Positions 36,162 through 44,677 are shown, numbered from the stretch's first letter. The stretch is 64,000 nucleotides of DNA from Oscillatoriales cyanobacterium (GCA_004292515.1 RDXB01000074.1:1-64000); one strand, 5' to 3'. Numbers and translations are program-made. The notes: a model not told the origin generated them from the letters alone.

Positions 36162-37541
36162 ATGATTCCCACCCTTGTGATTGCTGGAACCCATAGTGGT
36201 GTGGGCAAAACCTCTGTAGCGATCGCCCTGATGCGAGCCTGGACAAGACGGGGATTGGTGGTGCAGCCCTTCAAAGTTGGGCCAGACTTCATTGATCCGG
36301 GTCATCACCACCGGGCGACGGGCCGGATTTCTCACAATCTAGATGGCTGGATGCTGTCGCGATCGACCAACCAAGCCCTGTTTGATCGGGCAGCGATCGG
36401 GGCCGATGTGGCTGTGATTGAGGGGGCCATGGGTCTCTTTGATGGTCATGGCGACAGCGAGGCCGGCAGCACTGCTCAGTTAGCAAAATGGCTGAATGCG
36501 CCGGTTTTGTTGGTGTTGGACGGTCGGGGATTGTCGCGCAGTGGGGCGGCGCTGCTGTTGGGCTATGGCCGGTTCGATCCAGAGGTGTCGTTTTTGGGCG
36601 CGATTTGCAATCATGTCGGCAGCGCCTCCCATCTGGAACGGATTGTCAGCGCGGCCCGATCGACCGTTGAGTTTCCGATTTTGGGTGGCATTCCTCGCGA
36701 TCAATCGGTGGTGATCGATCGCCGCCATTTGGGACTCAAAATGGCCGATGAAGATCAACTGGGCGAAGGCTACATCGATCGATTGGCCGATCTACTGGAA
36801 ACCCATCTAGATTTGGATCAGCTTTGGCAACAGTTGCGATCGACCAACCACCCCGCCACCTCTGAGGCGATCCCCCCCACCACGGCCCCGAGTCGATCGC
36901 CCTGCAAAATTGGGATTGCGCGCGATCGGGCCTTTTGTTTTTATTACGAAGCGAATTTGGATTTCCTGCGCGATCGGGGGGCGGAGTTGGTGGAATTTTC
37001 GCCCTTGGTGGAGCCGCCACCGGCCGATTGTGATGCGCTCTATTTGGGCGGCGGCTACCCGGAGCTATACCTAGACCAGCTCGCCGATAATGCCGCTTGC
37101 CTCGATGCGATTCGCCAAATGGCGGCGGCGGGCAAACCGATCTATGGCGAATGCGGTGGTTTGATCTATCTGTGCGATCGCCTGATGTTGGCCGATGGTA
37201 CGGGGCGATCGCTGCTGGGGTTGTTGCCACTGCAAATTCAAATGACCCGCCGCCCCAATCTGGGTTATGTGGAAGCCACCATCGGGCCCGGCGGCCCGCT
37301 CCCCCCCGGCGCAACCATTCGCGGCCACCGCTTCCACTATTCCGAAGTGGCGAACCCGGAAGCAGCCGAGGCGATCGCCCAGTGCTATCACCTATTAACC
37401 TCTCGGGGCGATCGGCTCACGGAAGGCTACTGCGTCGGCTCTGTCTTGGGCAGTTATGTGCATTTGCATTTCGCCAGCAATCCCGAGGTGATGGAAACCT
37501 GGCTCGATCGCCCCACAATCAATCACACCACGATGTTATGA
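36162..37541 (+). CDS. cobB: Cobyrinate a,c-diamide synthase
   Basis: 459 residues from the ATG at 36162. N-terminal dethiobiotin-synthetase-like ATPase domain with P-loop GTHSGVGKTS (9-18), FKVGPDFIDPGHH and VIEGAMGLFDG. C-terminal class I-like glutaminase domain with YGECGGLIYL (nucleophile Cys331) and a closing YVHLHFAS. It amidates the a and c side chains of cobyrinate with glutamine and ATP in B12 synthesis. No cobalamin riboswitch was recognised upstream and no other cob genes adjoin. Confidence 0.96.
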   Translation: MIPTLVIAGTHSGVGKTSVAIALMRAWTRRGLVVQPFKVGPDFIDPGHHHRATGRISHNLDGWMLSRSTNQALFDRAAIGADVAVIEGAMGLFDGHGDSEAGSTAQLAKWLNAPVLLVLDGRGLSRSGAALLLGYGRFDPEVSFLGAICNHVGSASHLERIVSAARSTVEFPILGGIPRDQSVVIDRRHLGLKMADEDQLGEGYIDRLADLLETHLDLDQLWQQLRSTNHPATSEAIPPTTAPSRSPCKIGIARDRAFCFYYEANLDFLRDRGAELVEFSPLVEPPPADCDALYLGGGYPELYLDQLADNAACLDAIRQMAAAGKPIYGECGGLIYLCDRLMLADGTGRSLLGLLPLQIQMTRRPNLGYVEATIGPGGPLPPGATIRGHRFHYSEVANPEAAEAIAQCYHLLTSRGDRLTEGYCVGSVLGSYVHLHFASNPEVMETWLDRPTINHTTML

Positions 37542-37574
37542 GTTGAGTTGGATCTTGACTCACCCGTGTTGATT

Positions 37575-38096
37575 TCAATTGGGTGGATGCCGATCAAGCT
37601 TGACCCATAATTTTCTGACGGCCACCAAAGCCGGTCGGTTGACCTGCAAAGCCACCATAGTTGCTCGACCGATAGCTGTTTTCCCGGCTATTTGGCTGGC
37701 ATCATTGATCCAACTGAAATGTTCGATCCAAATCTGTTTTTGAGGATGAAATAACGACACTATTTCACCACTATCTGGATCGACTGCTGTTTGTCGAGAC
37801 CCTTTATAACGGTTACAACTAGGGCAAGCGAGGCAAAGGTTATCAAGCCTGGTTAATCCACCAGCAGCTTGAGGTTGAATATGTTCAACTTCGAGGTTAA
37901 TCGCCATCAAATCAGCAGCGCTACGGCAATAGGCACAACAATTTCCAAATTGGGTAGTGCCGTAATTCAGTAATGATGAGCTAGTGAAAGCCTTACGGTG
38001 TAAGCGATCTTTTTCCAAAAAGCATCACCTCACAGGCACTACCCCAAATTGATCACGCAGCTTTCGACGTAATTCAACTGCAATATACTCGCTCAT
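37575..38096 (-). pseudogene. HNH endonuclease gene interrupted by a 91-bp miniature element
   Basis: The original start is the ATG at 38096 (MSEYIAVELRRKLRDQFG), overlapping the upstream gene's stop as ATGA. After 18 codons a 91-bp element plus its 8-bp duplication adds 99 bases, so frame is kept but one TGA is introduced. Beyond it the HNH domain is intact: GNCCAYCR, VEHIQPQAAGG and NLCLACPSCNRYKGS, with zinc cysteines and the catalytic His. Translation could restart at the TTG at 38018, giving a 147-residue protein whose first 18 or so residues are element-derived. It is either a pseudogene or a gene with a remodelled N-terminus. Confidence 0.8.
37953..38043. mobile_element. 91-bp MITE with GGTAGTGCC inverted ends and 8-bp target duplication
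   Basis: GGTAGTGCC (37953-37961) and GGCACTACC (38035-38043) are perfect terminal inverted repeats. CCAAATTG occurs directly on both sides (37945-37952 and 38044-38051), a clean 8-bp duplication of the HNH gene's own sequence. The 8-bp size and GGT-type ends would suit mobilisation by an IS1-like transposase, which is inference. The element carries no gene. Confidence 0.93.
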
Positions 38097-38497
38097 ACCA
38101 CTGCGATAGACTGTAAGCGTTGAAGGGTATAAAGCGCTTTAGCTTTCAGCAGGTTTAATTGATCAATTTCAGTCAATATCTCGTCTAATCGCATCTGCTC
38201 ATCACTGCTTAAGCTATTGATCTCCTGACAGTTACGAGATAACAGTTCACTTAGCTCTACTTGCTGATCGCTCGTGAGTTGACTGTGGGCTAAGGTGGTT
38301 AATTCTGTGGAATTCAGCCCTGCTAAACAGTCTGGATCTTGCAATAAAACATAGCGCTGCAATAAAACATGGCGCTGAAAATGATTCGCTTCTTTTCCAA
38401 AGTCATGAATCAGAGCCTGCATGAGCCGATCGAGGAGGTCTAACCGATCGCCCTCAGGCAGTTGCAGAATCGCTTCGAGAAGCTGGGATTCAGTCAT
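38093..38497 (-). CDS. Small helical protein coupled to the HNH gene
   Basis: 134 residues, predicted all-helical and rich in Leu, Gln and Glu, with heptad-like patterns (LEAILQLPEGDRLDLLDRLMQALI; QLTSDQQVELSELLSRN; MRLDEILTEIDQLNLLKAKALYTLQRLQ). Its stop overlaps the original HNH start by four bases (ATGA), so the two were translationally coupled and probably act together. A short internal duplication, VLLQRYVLLQ, is visible. No known domain could be named; a regulatory or antitoxin-like role for the nuclease is only a possibility. Confidence 0.7.
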   Translation of the reverse strand: MTESQLLEAILQLPEGDRLDLLDRLMQALIHDFGKEANHFQRHVLLQRYVLLQDPDCLAGLNSTELTTLAHSQLTSDQQVELSELLSRNCQEINSLSSDEQMRLDEILTEIDQLNLLKAKALYTLQRLQSIAVV

Positions 38498-38591
38498 GGT
38501 CTAGGGTATGAATCTTACATGGAGCCTGATCGATCTCACTCTAGCTTGCCTTCAGGACTGTTGATCATTAGCCGATCGCCATTGTTGTCCA

Positions 38592-39737
38592 CTACGGCCG
38601 GAGCTGGGGCGATCGTCCTGGCGGACTTGGCATCGGCTGGCGAAAATCGATCGACAGTCTTACCCGATCCATCAGTGCGGGAACGTAGCCATAGAAGCGA
38701 TCGTGGCGGAGTTGGATTGCGTCGATCGAGCAACTGCCGCAATGCATCCCCTCGGGCGGCACGGCCACCTGATGCACTACCTGATCTGACACACCCACCC
38801 AGGGCAGGTGGCCCACCGGAGCCTGGAGCGAATAGGTCAACTCCGACTCGTTGCGCCAATCGCTGCTGATGAAGTCCACCTCCGGCCGAGGCGCAGGGAT
38901 TTTCCAACCCACAAGATCGCGGAAGGCATTCACCGCCGCTTCCAGATTGTTGGGGTGCGCCGCCCGGGCCGCCCGCCAAAGCTGCCATTGGATACTCAGG
39001 CCAAACCGGCCGTTGCTGGCCGTTAGCCAGGCCCGATCTAGCTCGCGGATCACCTCCGGCCGCACGGAGACGGAACGCGCAGGCGGCATGAACACAGACT
39101 CGGGTGCTAGCAGCCGCCGGGTTTCGCGATCGGCGGCGGCCCAGTCTTGGGCTTGCAGGCGGTCTTGGATGAGGGCTAGTTGTTGCCGAATGGCTGCATC
39201 CTCGCTGCCCACTTCGATTTGGCAATTGCCTGGGGTCGATCGCACAAACTGGCCCGACCCCAAGTAGTGCAACACCTGGATCTGTTGAGGCTGACCCAAG
39301 GCAGGACGCAGGCTGATGTAGAGACCATTTAACGAAGCCGGTGCGGCATAGAGGCGATCGCCCTGGTTGGGCTGGCCGCGAAACTCGCTATCAAAAGGTA
39401 GTTTGGAAAAGTCCGCATCGGGAGCCAACTGGGCATAGTCCTGCAACAGCGACTCATCTAGCAGGACTTGGCTATTGCCCTGCCGGTTTTGCCACTGCAC
39501 AGTCAGGCGCAAGCTGGTGCCGATCGGGTTTTGAGGGACAGCCCCAGTGGTGGCTTGGGGCAAGCTCCCAGTGACACGATAGGTGAGGGTCGCGTCCTGG
39601 TTCGCCGATGCCACGGTTTGGCAAGTGACATACAGGGGGCGAGCTTGGGCTGCCCCGGGCAGACTCGGAATCGCGGCCAGGGCCCCGATCAAGGCAACAG
39701 CAAACGGCGATCGCATCGGTTGTGAAAACATAAGCAA
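38592..39737 (-). CDS. Exported protein with GUN4-like domain
   Basis: 381 residues. A signal peptide (SPFAVALIGALAAIPSLPGAAQA, start at Met1, 3 or 8) is followed by a beta-rich N-terminal domain (about 35-175, with a Cys pair at 39 and 172). A GUN4-type segment follows (about 190-315): LQAQDWAAADRETRRLL, LDRAWLTASNGRFGLSIQWQLW, FRDLVGWKI and LTYSLQAPVGHLPW match the order of the GUN4 core. GUN4 proteins bind porphyrins and stimulate Mg-chelatase in the cytosol or plastid. An exported version would sit in the periplasm or lumen, so its role is unclear. Confidence 0.75.
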   Translation of the reverse strand: MLMFSQPMRSPFAVALIGALAAIPSLPGAAQARPLYVTCQTVASANQDATLTYRVTGSLPQATTGAVPQNPIGTSLRLTVQWQNRQGNSQVLLDESLLQDYAQLAPDADFSKLPFDSEFRGQPNQGDRLYAAPASLNGLYISLRPALGQPQQIQVLHYLGSGQFVRSTPGNCQIEVGSEDAAIRQQLALIQDRLQAQDWAAADRETRRLLAPESVFMPPARSVSVRPEVIRELDRAWLTASNGRFGLSIQWQLWRAARAAHPNNLEAAVNAFRDLVGWKIPAPRPEVDFISSDWRNESELTYSLQAPVGHLPWVGVSDQVVHQVAVPPEGMHCGSCSIDAIQLRHDRFYGYVPALMDRVRLSIDFRQPMPSPPGRSPQLRP

Positions 39738-39843
39738 ACCTAGCCAGAGGAGCAGCCAGCAAAACAGGCGCTGTTGGGATCAAGCTAGCGCTGTCGGCTT
39801 TGGGCGGCGGGTGGCGGTTGTGCCGGTTGCTCGATCGGGGTGG

Positions 39844-41109
39844 CTAACGGGCGATCGGGGGCAAGTTGCCAAAATAGCTGTGGGCCGTGCGAGAAAAATC
39901 GCGAATCGCTTCAGCGGCCTTGGGATCATTGGGTGCACGCTCGGCCAAAACCGCAATCCCATAACGGCGGCCGTTGGGCAAATCGACCAAGCCGGTGTCG
40001 GCCAGCAGCTTGGCCAATGTGCCAGTTTTGTGGGCGATGTCGCTGTCCTTGCCGATGCCCTTGGGGAGCAGGCTGGTGGAAGCGGTGTTGCGCATGATGG
40101 TGAGCAGCCGATCGCGCGATCGCATCGACACCAATTCCCCCCGATGAATCAGCGCCGCCAACTGCACCAAATCCCGCGCCGTCGTGCGATTGAGACCCGC
40201 CAAATCCGGTAAGAGGTCTTGAATTGAAGTCCCTTGTAGCCCCCAAGACTTGAAGCGCTGGTTTAGGGGCCCCGAGCCGCCCGTGCGAGCCAGCACCATG
40301 TTGGTGGCGGTGTTGTCGCTGATCACGATCATTTGGCGGGCCGTGTCGATCGCTGAGAATTTTTGCCCCGGTTTTTGATATTGCATCGTGCCCGCTTCCG
40401 GCGCGACAAACCGGGCTTCCATGGTCAGCATCTCATCAAGGCGGATTTTGCCCGCATCCACATCCTGAAAAAACGCCACCAGAATGGGCACTTTAATCGT
40501 GCTGGCAGCGGCGACCGATCGCGTGTCATTCCAGGCGGCAAAGTCCCCTGAGTCCAGATCCAGCGCTGCTGCCTGTAAAGTCAATCCCGGATAGCGCGCG
40601 GCCACCTGCTGAAACCGTTGATTCAACACCGCGATCGGCTGGCGGAAGGCCAACCCCGGTGGCGGCAAGGGCGCACTAGCTAGCTGCTTTTGGCTGTTGC
40701 GGACGGCTTGGTTAATTTGCACGCCTGCCGGTGTGGCCGATTGGCGCAGGGAGGGATCGAAGGCCATCAGCACTGTGCCAACGATCGCCCCCAAGCCAGC
40801 CCCAATAATTAAAGTCCGCACCGCCTGGAGCCACAGGGGATCGCCCTTGCGACGCGGCGCGATCGGGGGTGGCGGTGCAATGGTCGATCGTCCTGGGGTT
40901 GGGCGGCGCGATCGGCCCGAGCGGCCCGCTGCTTGGCCCGGTTCCCATCCGGCGGGCCGCATCAGTCGGTCAAGGGTGGTTTGCAGCCAATTGCCCGTTG
41001 GTGAGGCGGGCCGGCGGGTCGATGGGCGGGGCGGCCGGGCCGGTGGCGGCACTGCTGCTAGGGGGCGGGGGGCAGATAGGGGACGCGGACGATCGGGCGG
41101 TTGGGACAT
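39844..41109 (-). CDS. Class A beta-lactamase-fold serine hydrolase
   Basis: 421 residues. A Pro/Arg-rich cytosolic N-terminus (1-90), one transmembrane helix (about 98-117) and an extracytoplasmic penicillin-recognising domain. STIK (203-206), SDN (264-266) and KTG (361-363) supply the acylation machinery. The omega-loop position of the deacylating Glu (ExxLN) reads LAGLN (303-307), so that Glu is missing. The protein may bind or slowly turn over beta-lactams, or act on peptidoglycan, rather than being a true beta-lactamase. It lies 106 bases upstream of the GUN4-like gene on the same strand. Confidence 0.85.
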   Translation of the reverse strand: MSQPPDRPRPLSAPRPLAAVPPPARPPRPSTRRPASPTGNWLQTTLDRLMRPAGWEPGQAAGRSGRSRRPTPGRSTIAPPPPIAPRRKGDPLWLQAVRTLIIGAGLGAIVGTVLMAFDPSLRQSATPAGVQINQAVRNSQKQLASAPLPPPGLAFRQPIAVLNQRFQQVAARYPGLTLQAAALDLDSGDFAAWNDTRSVAAASTIKVPILVAFFQDVDAGKIRLDEMLTMEARFVAPEAGTMQYQKPGQKFSAIDTARQMIVISDNTATNMVLARTGGSGPLNQRFKSWGLQGTSIQDLLPDLAGLNRTTARDLVQLAALIHRGELVSMRSRDRLLTIMRNTASTSLLPKGIGKDSDIAHKTGTLAKLLADTGLVDLPNGRRYGIAVLAERAPNDPKAAEAIRDFSRTAHSYFGNLPPIAR

Positions 41110-41172
41110 GGCGATCAGGCTCTCGGCGGCATGGATCCCGAACCGATCGAGGGCGGCGGGATGGCAGGCATT

Positions 41173-41922
41173 TTAATAGTCGGAGTCCGGGCGCGGCAAA
41201 TGGTCGATCGCCCACTTCAGTTGTTTAATCGCTCCCCAAAGCAACGCCAGATCGTTGGGGGACGGGTTCGATCGCTGCAAAACCCGCCGCAGCTTTTCCA
41301 TCCGACTCGCAGCCGTGTGGGGATACAAAAACCCCGATCGCAACAGCAGCGCCTCAAGATCCCGGTGAAAATACTCCACCTGTTCAAAGGGCGCAAGGTC
41401 GATCGGTTCCGGGGCGATCGCGCTGGCCGCCGGAACCTCAGCCGCCACCGGTTCGCGCGCCCACTCGTAGGCACAAACCGCCACCGCCTGCGCCAAATTC
41501 ATTGAGGGATAAGCATCACTGGTGGGAATTCGAATCAGGCGTTGGGCATATTTCAGCTCATCGTTGGTCAAGCCCCGGTCTTCGCGCCCAAAGATCAAGG
41601 CCGGCGATCGCCCGGCCCGCAACCAAGGCAAGGCCGCCGCCGGAGCCTGCACCGGCACGGGCGAATCCCAGTCGCGCCCAAAGGTGGCCCCCACGCGATC
41701 GCACCCAACCAAGGCCTGGGGCAAATCTGCCACCTCGATCGCCCCTTCCAGCAAGTCCCGCGCGTGAATCGCCATTTGCAGCGCCTGCCGTCCCAGCCGA
41801 TCGCATTGGGGATTCACCAACACCAACCGCGACAACCCAAAATTTTTCATCACCCGTGCCACCGACCCCACATTCAGCGGGCCGGCCGGTTCCACCAGCA
41901 CGATCGTTAAAGGAGAGGTCAT
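41173..41922 (-). CDS. TrmJ-like tRNA/rRNA 2'-O-methyltransferase (SPOUT)
   Basis: 249 residues from the ATG at 41922. SPOUT motifs: LVEPAGPLNVGSVARVMKNFG (motif 1), ALIFGREDRGLTNDELKYA (motif 2) and IPTSDAYPSMNLAQAVAVCAYEW (motif 3), which form the trefoil-knot SAM site. The C-terminal helices (FHRDLEALLLRSGFLYPHTAASRMEKLRRVLQRSNPSPNDLALLWG) are those of TrmJ, which methylates the ribose at position 32 of tRNAs. Substrate assignment by family only. Confidence 0.9.
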   Translation of the reverse strand: MTSPLTIVLVEPAGPLNVGSVARVMKNFGLSRLVLVNPQCDRLGRQALQMAIHARDLLEGAIEVADLPQALVGCDRVGATFGRDWDSPVPVQAPAAALPWLRAGRSPALIFGREDRGLTNDELKYAQRLIRIPTSDAYPSMNLAQAVAVCAYEWAREPVAAEVPAASAIAPEPIDLAPFEQVEYFHRDLEALLLRSGFLYPHTAASRMEKLRRVLQRSNPSPNDLALLWGAIKQLKWAIDHLPRPDSDY

Positions 41923-41999
41923 ACCAGCCGCATCAAGCACGCAATCAGCACAATTGAGTCAACATCCAAAGTCAAAATCCCAAAATGGAGCGATTGTCA

Positions 42000-42064
42000 A
42001 ATGATCCGAAACCCTGATTCCACCGCGATCGAATCGTTGGGCAGCAAGGGGCTTAAGCCCCTTG
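42000..42064. repeat. Dispersed repeat with palindrome CAAGGGGCTTAAGCCCCTTG
   Basis: CAAATGATCCGAAACCCTGATTC-like left part followed by the perfect palindrome at 42045-42064. Closest in form to 13359-13430 and to the repeat at the 3' end of speA. It lies between the TrmJ gene start and the end of a Tic22 gene on the same strand. Confidence 0.85.
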
Positions 42065-42128
42065 TTACGACGACTGAGGGACGGAAAATCATCGTTTCAG
42101 TCTTCCTCAAAACAGTCACCACAGCCCA

Positions 42129-42854
42129 TTAGGGACGAGGCGGCTGGGTTTCAAAGAAGTTTTGGGCCGCCGTCGAAGGCAAAATGCGCACCCGCGTCAA
42201 CCACTCATCATCGCGATCGGACAGCACCGCCAAAAACTCATCCAAATCCACCACCTGAATCTGTACCGTCGCCGCCAAGTCCGGCACTTGCTCGGCAAAT
42301 TCCCGGGCCACCACTTCCGCCTGGGCCCGATCCATAAAGAACTGAATTTCTTCGACCCCGTCGCGATCGACCGTCACGTAGGTTGGGGCGCTGCCGTCGC
42401 TAGCCGTCACCAAAAATAGTGGAATTCCTTGCAATTTTTCCTGGGGCTGTTGGTTGCGATCGAGTAATTCGCGCGCCAACTTCACCTCATTCAAGTCAGG
42501 AATCAGTTGCAATTGATAATCCTGAGACGGCTTCTGCAACAGCTCATAGATCGCCGACAGGGGAACCGCACTCACTCGCAGGGCATTGGGTGCGTTGGGG
42601 GTGCTGGCCTTGAGTCGATCGAGCCAGGCGATCGCATCCTGGGGGCTGACAAACATCCGCGCCACTGTTCGGCGCTGCCCCGCGCGATCGCCCACCTCCA
42701 CCAAGGCCGGTGCGCCCTGAGCGTCAGTCAGCGTAAACACCGGCACAGTTTCCAGCTTCTTGGCAATCTCTTCCGGCGGCAGTGCGATCGCCCCTCCCGC
42801 CGCCAACAGACTCCCCAACACCCCGATCGCCAGCCGACTCACCCAACGCCGCAT
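42129..42854 (-). CDS. Tic22 family protein, paralogue 1
   Basis: 241 residues from the ATG at 42854. Signal peptide VSRLAIGVLGSLLAAGGAIA, then two repeated Tic22-type modules: VPVFTLTDAQGAPALV with MFVSPQDAIAWLDRL, and IPLFLVTASDGSAPTYVTVDRDGVEEIQFFMDRAQAEVVA. Cyanobacterial Tic22 is a periplasmic/thylakoid-lumen protein linked to outer-membrane biogenesis and related to the chloroplast intermembrane-space Tic22. It is followed upstream by a second Tic22 gene 152 bases away. Confidence 0.88.
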   Translation of the reverse strand: MRRWVSRLAIGVLGSLLAAGGAIALPPEEIAKKLETVPVFTLTDAQGAPALVEVGDRAGQRRTVARMFVSPQDAIAWLDRLKASTPNAPNALRVSAVPLSAIYELLQKPSQDYQLQLIPDLNEVKLARELLDRNQQPQEKLQGIPLFLVTASDGSAPTYVTVDRDGVEEIQFFMDRAQAEVVAREFAEQVPDLAATVQIQVVDLDEFLAVLSDRDDEWLTRVRILPSTAAQNFFETQPPRP

Positions 42855-43006
42855 ACCTGAACCCTCCAAAAGCCGCCCGACAAAATAAGTGGGCCACCGC
42901 TGGTTGTTTTCCCCGCAGCCGAGAACACAACCCGCGATCGCCCTTAACACCGATCTATCCCATCAACCCAACCGCCTCAGCCACCCGAGAGAGGGTTAGC
43001 GTCAGG

Positions 43007-43891
43007 TTAGCGATTGGCCGGAGCCGGTCGTTGACCGCCACCAAGACCCGCCGCCCCACCGGCCGGAGCCGCATTATTCGGACGGGCACCCTGACCATTT
43101 GCACCGCCCTGCTGGGAAGCCTGCATTGCCCGCACGTAGAACGCCGCGGCCTGCGACGACGGAATCAACCGCACACTCGCCACCAAGGAATTAGGATCAG
43201 TCGCTTTTTTCAGCTCCTCGATCAGTCCATCCAGGGTAAACACCCGCAACTGAGCGCGGTTGATAATATCCGGCTGGCGAGCCTTGTAGTCATCCAACAT
43301 CGCCTGCAAATCGCGCTTGCTGAAGAAGAAGGGCACTACCTCACGGTTATCAGCCTTGAGAGTCAGGGGCGCATCGCCGGCCTGCGGATCGACCGCATAG
43401 AACAGCGGAATTCCGTTGAAGCGCTCAACGGTTTGACCCTGTTGCTTCAGGATGGCGATCGCCGCTTCCACATCCTCTTTACTGGGGTTCACCACCAAGC
43501 TCGGCATTTCGGGCTGGCTTTGGGTTTCCGTCCACATCCGATAGAACTGCCCCAGCGTCAACAGGGCCAGATTGACTTTTTTGGATGGATCGGGGGCTTC
43601 GCGCTGAACTCGGTTCGCAAAGTCCCGCACATCCCCAGGGTCCACGAAGTGCAAAATTGCGCCGTCTGCGGGTTTCGGTTCAGCAGGAGCTTGCCCCGGC
43701 TGCTTCGGAAACACCAAAATCGGCTGTCCATTTTCCTGGGTCACCGAAAACACGGGCACGACATCCAAACGACGCACGATTTCGTCAGTGCTGAGGGCCT
43801 GCACGATCCCGGGAAAACAGACCGCCGAACTCAGCACCGCACTGATGGTCGCTAGGGTCGCGGCTGAAGCGCGAGAAAACAACGATTTCAC
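43007..43891 (-). CDS. Tic22 family protein, paralogue 2
   Basis: 294 residues from the GTG at 43891, chosen because a perfect AGGAGG ends 6 bases upstream; the frame is open further up to 44041. Signal peptide LFSRASAATLATISAVLSSAVCFPGIVQA. Modules VPVFSVTQENGQPILVF with HFVDPGDVRDFANRV, and IPLFYAVDPQAGDAPLTL with VPFFFSKRDLQAMLDDY. The C-terminus adds a Gly/Ala/Pro/Asn-rich tail (GGANGQGARPNNAAPAGG). The length and tail distinguish it from paralogue 1, so the two copies have diverged. Confidence 0.88.
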   Translation of the reverse strand: MKSLFSRASAATLATISAVLSSAVCFPGIVQALSTDEIVRRLDVVPVFSVTQENGQPILVFPKQPGQAPAEPKPADGAILHFVDPGDVRDFANRVQREAPDPSKKVNLALLTLGQFYRMWTETQSQPEMPSLVVNPSKEDVEAAIAILKQQGQTVERFNGIPLFYAVDPQAGDAPLTLKADNREVVPFFFSKRDLQAMLDDYKARQPDIINRAQLRVFTLDGLIEELKKATDPNSLVASVRLIPSSQAAAFYVRAMQASQQGGANGQGARPNNAAPAGGAAGLGGGQRPAPANR

Positions 43892-44446
43892 GAAAAGCCT
43901 CCTGAGTCTCGGAAAACGACGACCATCAACATCGATATCAACATCAACATCAATAGCCATCGGAATGAAGCGCATGGATCCACAGCAAGCAATGGAACAA
44001 GTCGATCGCGGTGTTGCGCCGTCGCTGGGGCGCTCTGACACCCTTTACACCAGAACGCAGGCCTGTTCGGGTCGATCGCGCTTGGGGTTCACAGCAAATT
44101 GCCTCATCATGATACGCCTTCTTGCCGATGTTGAAGTTTTCCAAGGATTTGGAAATATCGTCGTGCCAGTTTGTTAATTGACCGGGGGGAATTATGCGGA
44201 TGATTGCAAGGGTCAAATCGCCCAAAGGCTTTTCAAGAAAGGATTTTCAGTAAATTGTCCGGTTCGCAAACTGATCAACTTCGATCGTCGTCTAAGGATC
44301 GGTTGCTGAAGTGAAAATCTCACCCCTTACATCCATTTTCAGTGGCTCTACTGTCATGTCCAGAGCAATTGGATGCGACTTATCCCGAAATGACAACTCG
44401 CACCCGAAAGAAGAACTAGAGACACTGAAATATTCCGTGAGGTTGT
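43892..44446. other. 555-base region upstream of tic22 paralogue 2
   Basis: No supported gene. It includes a short simple repeat of CAACAT/CGATAT words (43928-43960) and an AT-rich stretch around 44150-44330 that should contain divergent promoters for the Tic22 gene and the small exported protein. No tRNA or known structured RNA was recognised. Confidence 0.5.
43898..43903 (-). promoter_or_regulatory. Shine-Dalgarno AGGAGG fixing a GTG start
   Basis: AGGAGG on the minus strand, 6 bases before the GTG at 43891. It decides the start of the second Tic22 gene against longer in-frame options containing a DVDVDIDVD stretch encoded by repeated CATCAACAT words. Confidence 0.8.
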
Positions 44447-44677
44447 ATGACTCGGACTTTGTTGCCCCTTGGTTCCCACCGATCACTGGTCTGCGCTGGA
44501 GCAGCGATCGCTACCGGATTTGCAACCCTCGCCATTGTTAGCTCCCTGCTTCCCGGAACCGCCAGCCTGGCCGATCGGGGCCCATCCCTACAAAGACAGT
44601 CCACCGATGCGAGCCTAACCGCCCGAGCCGTTAGCAATCAGGATCCGCCACGCCGGGGTGATGAGCGACGCGGCTAA
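44447..44677 (+). CDS. Small exported protein, unknown
   Basis: 76 residues. GAGG lies about 6 bases before the ATG. The N-terminus has a positive start, a hydrophobic core (SLVCAGAAIATGFATLAIVSSLL) and a likely cleavage site PGTASLA, leaving a polar 35-residue mature peptide (DRGPSLQRQSTDASLTARAVSNQ...). No known family recognised. An alternative frame from 44311 overlaps it but has no signal or domain. Moderately supported by the ribosome-binding site and signal peptide together. Confidence 0.45.
   Translation: MTRTLLPLGSHRSLVCAGAAIATGFATLAIVSSLLPGTASLADRGPSLQRQSTDASLTARAVSNQDPPRRGDERRG

Noticed and set aside
38016-38027. TGA in the HNH frame as selenocysteine or programmed read-through
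   Set aside because: The stop lies within the miniature element, so it is explained by insertion; no selenocysteine machinery or SECIS-like hairpin was seen.
44311-44541. 76-codon frame overlapping the small exported protein
   Set aside because: No ribosome-binding site or signal peptide; the frame at 44447 is better supported.
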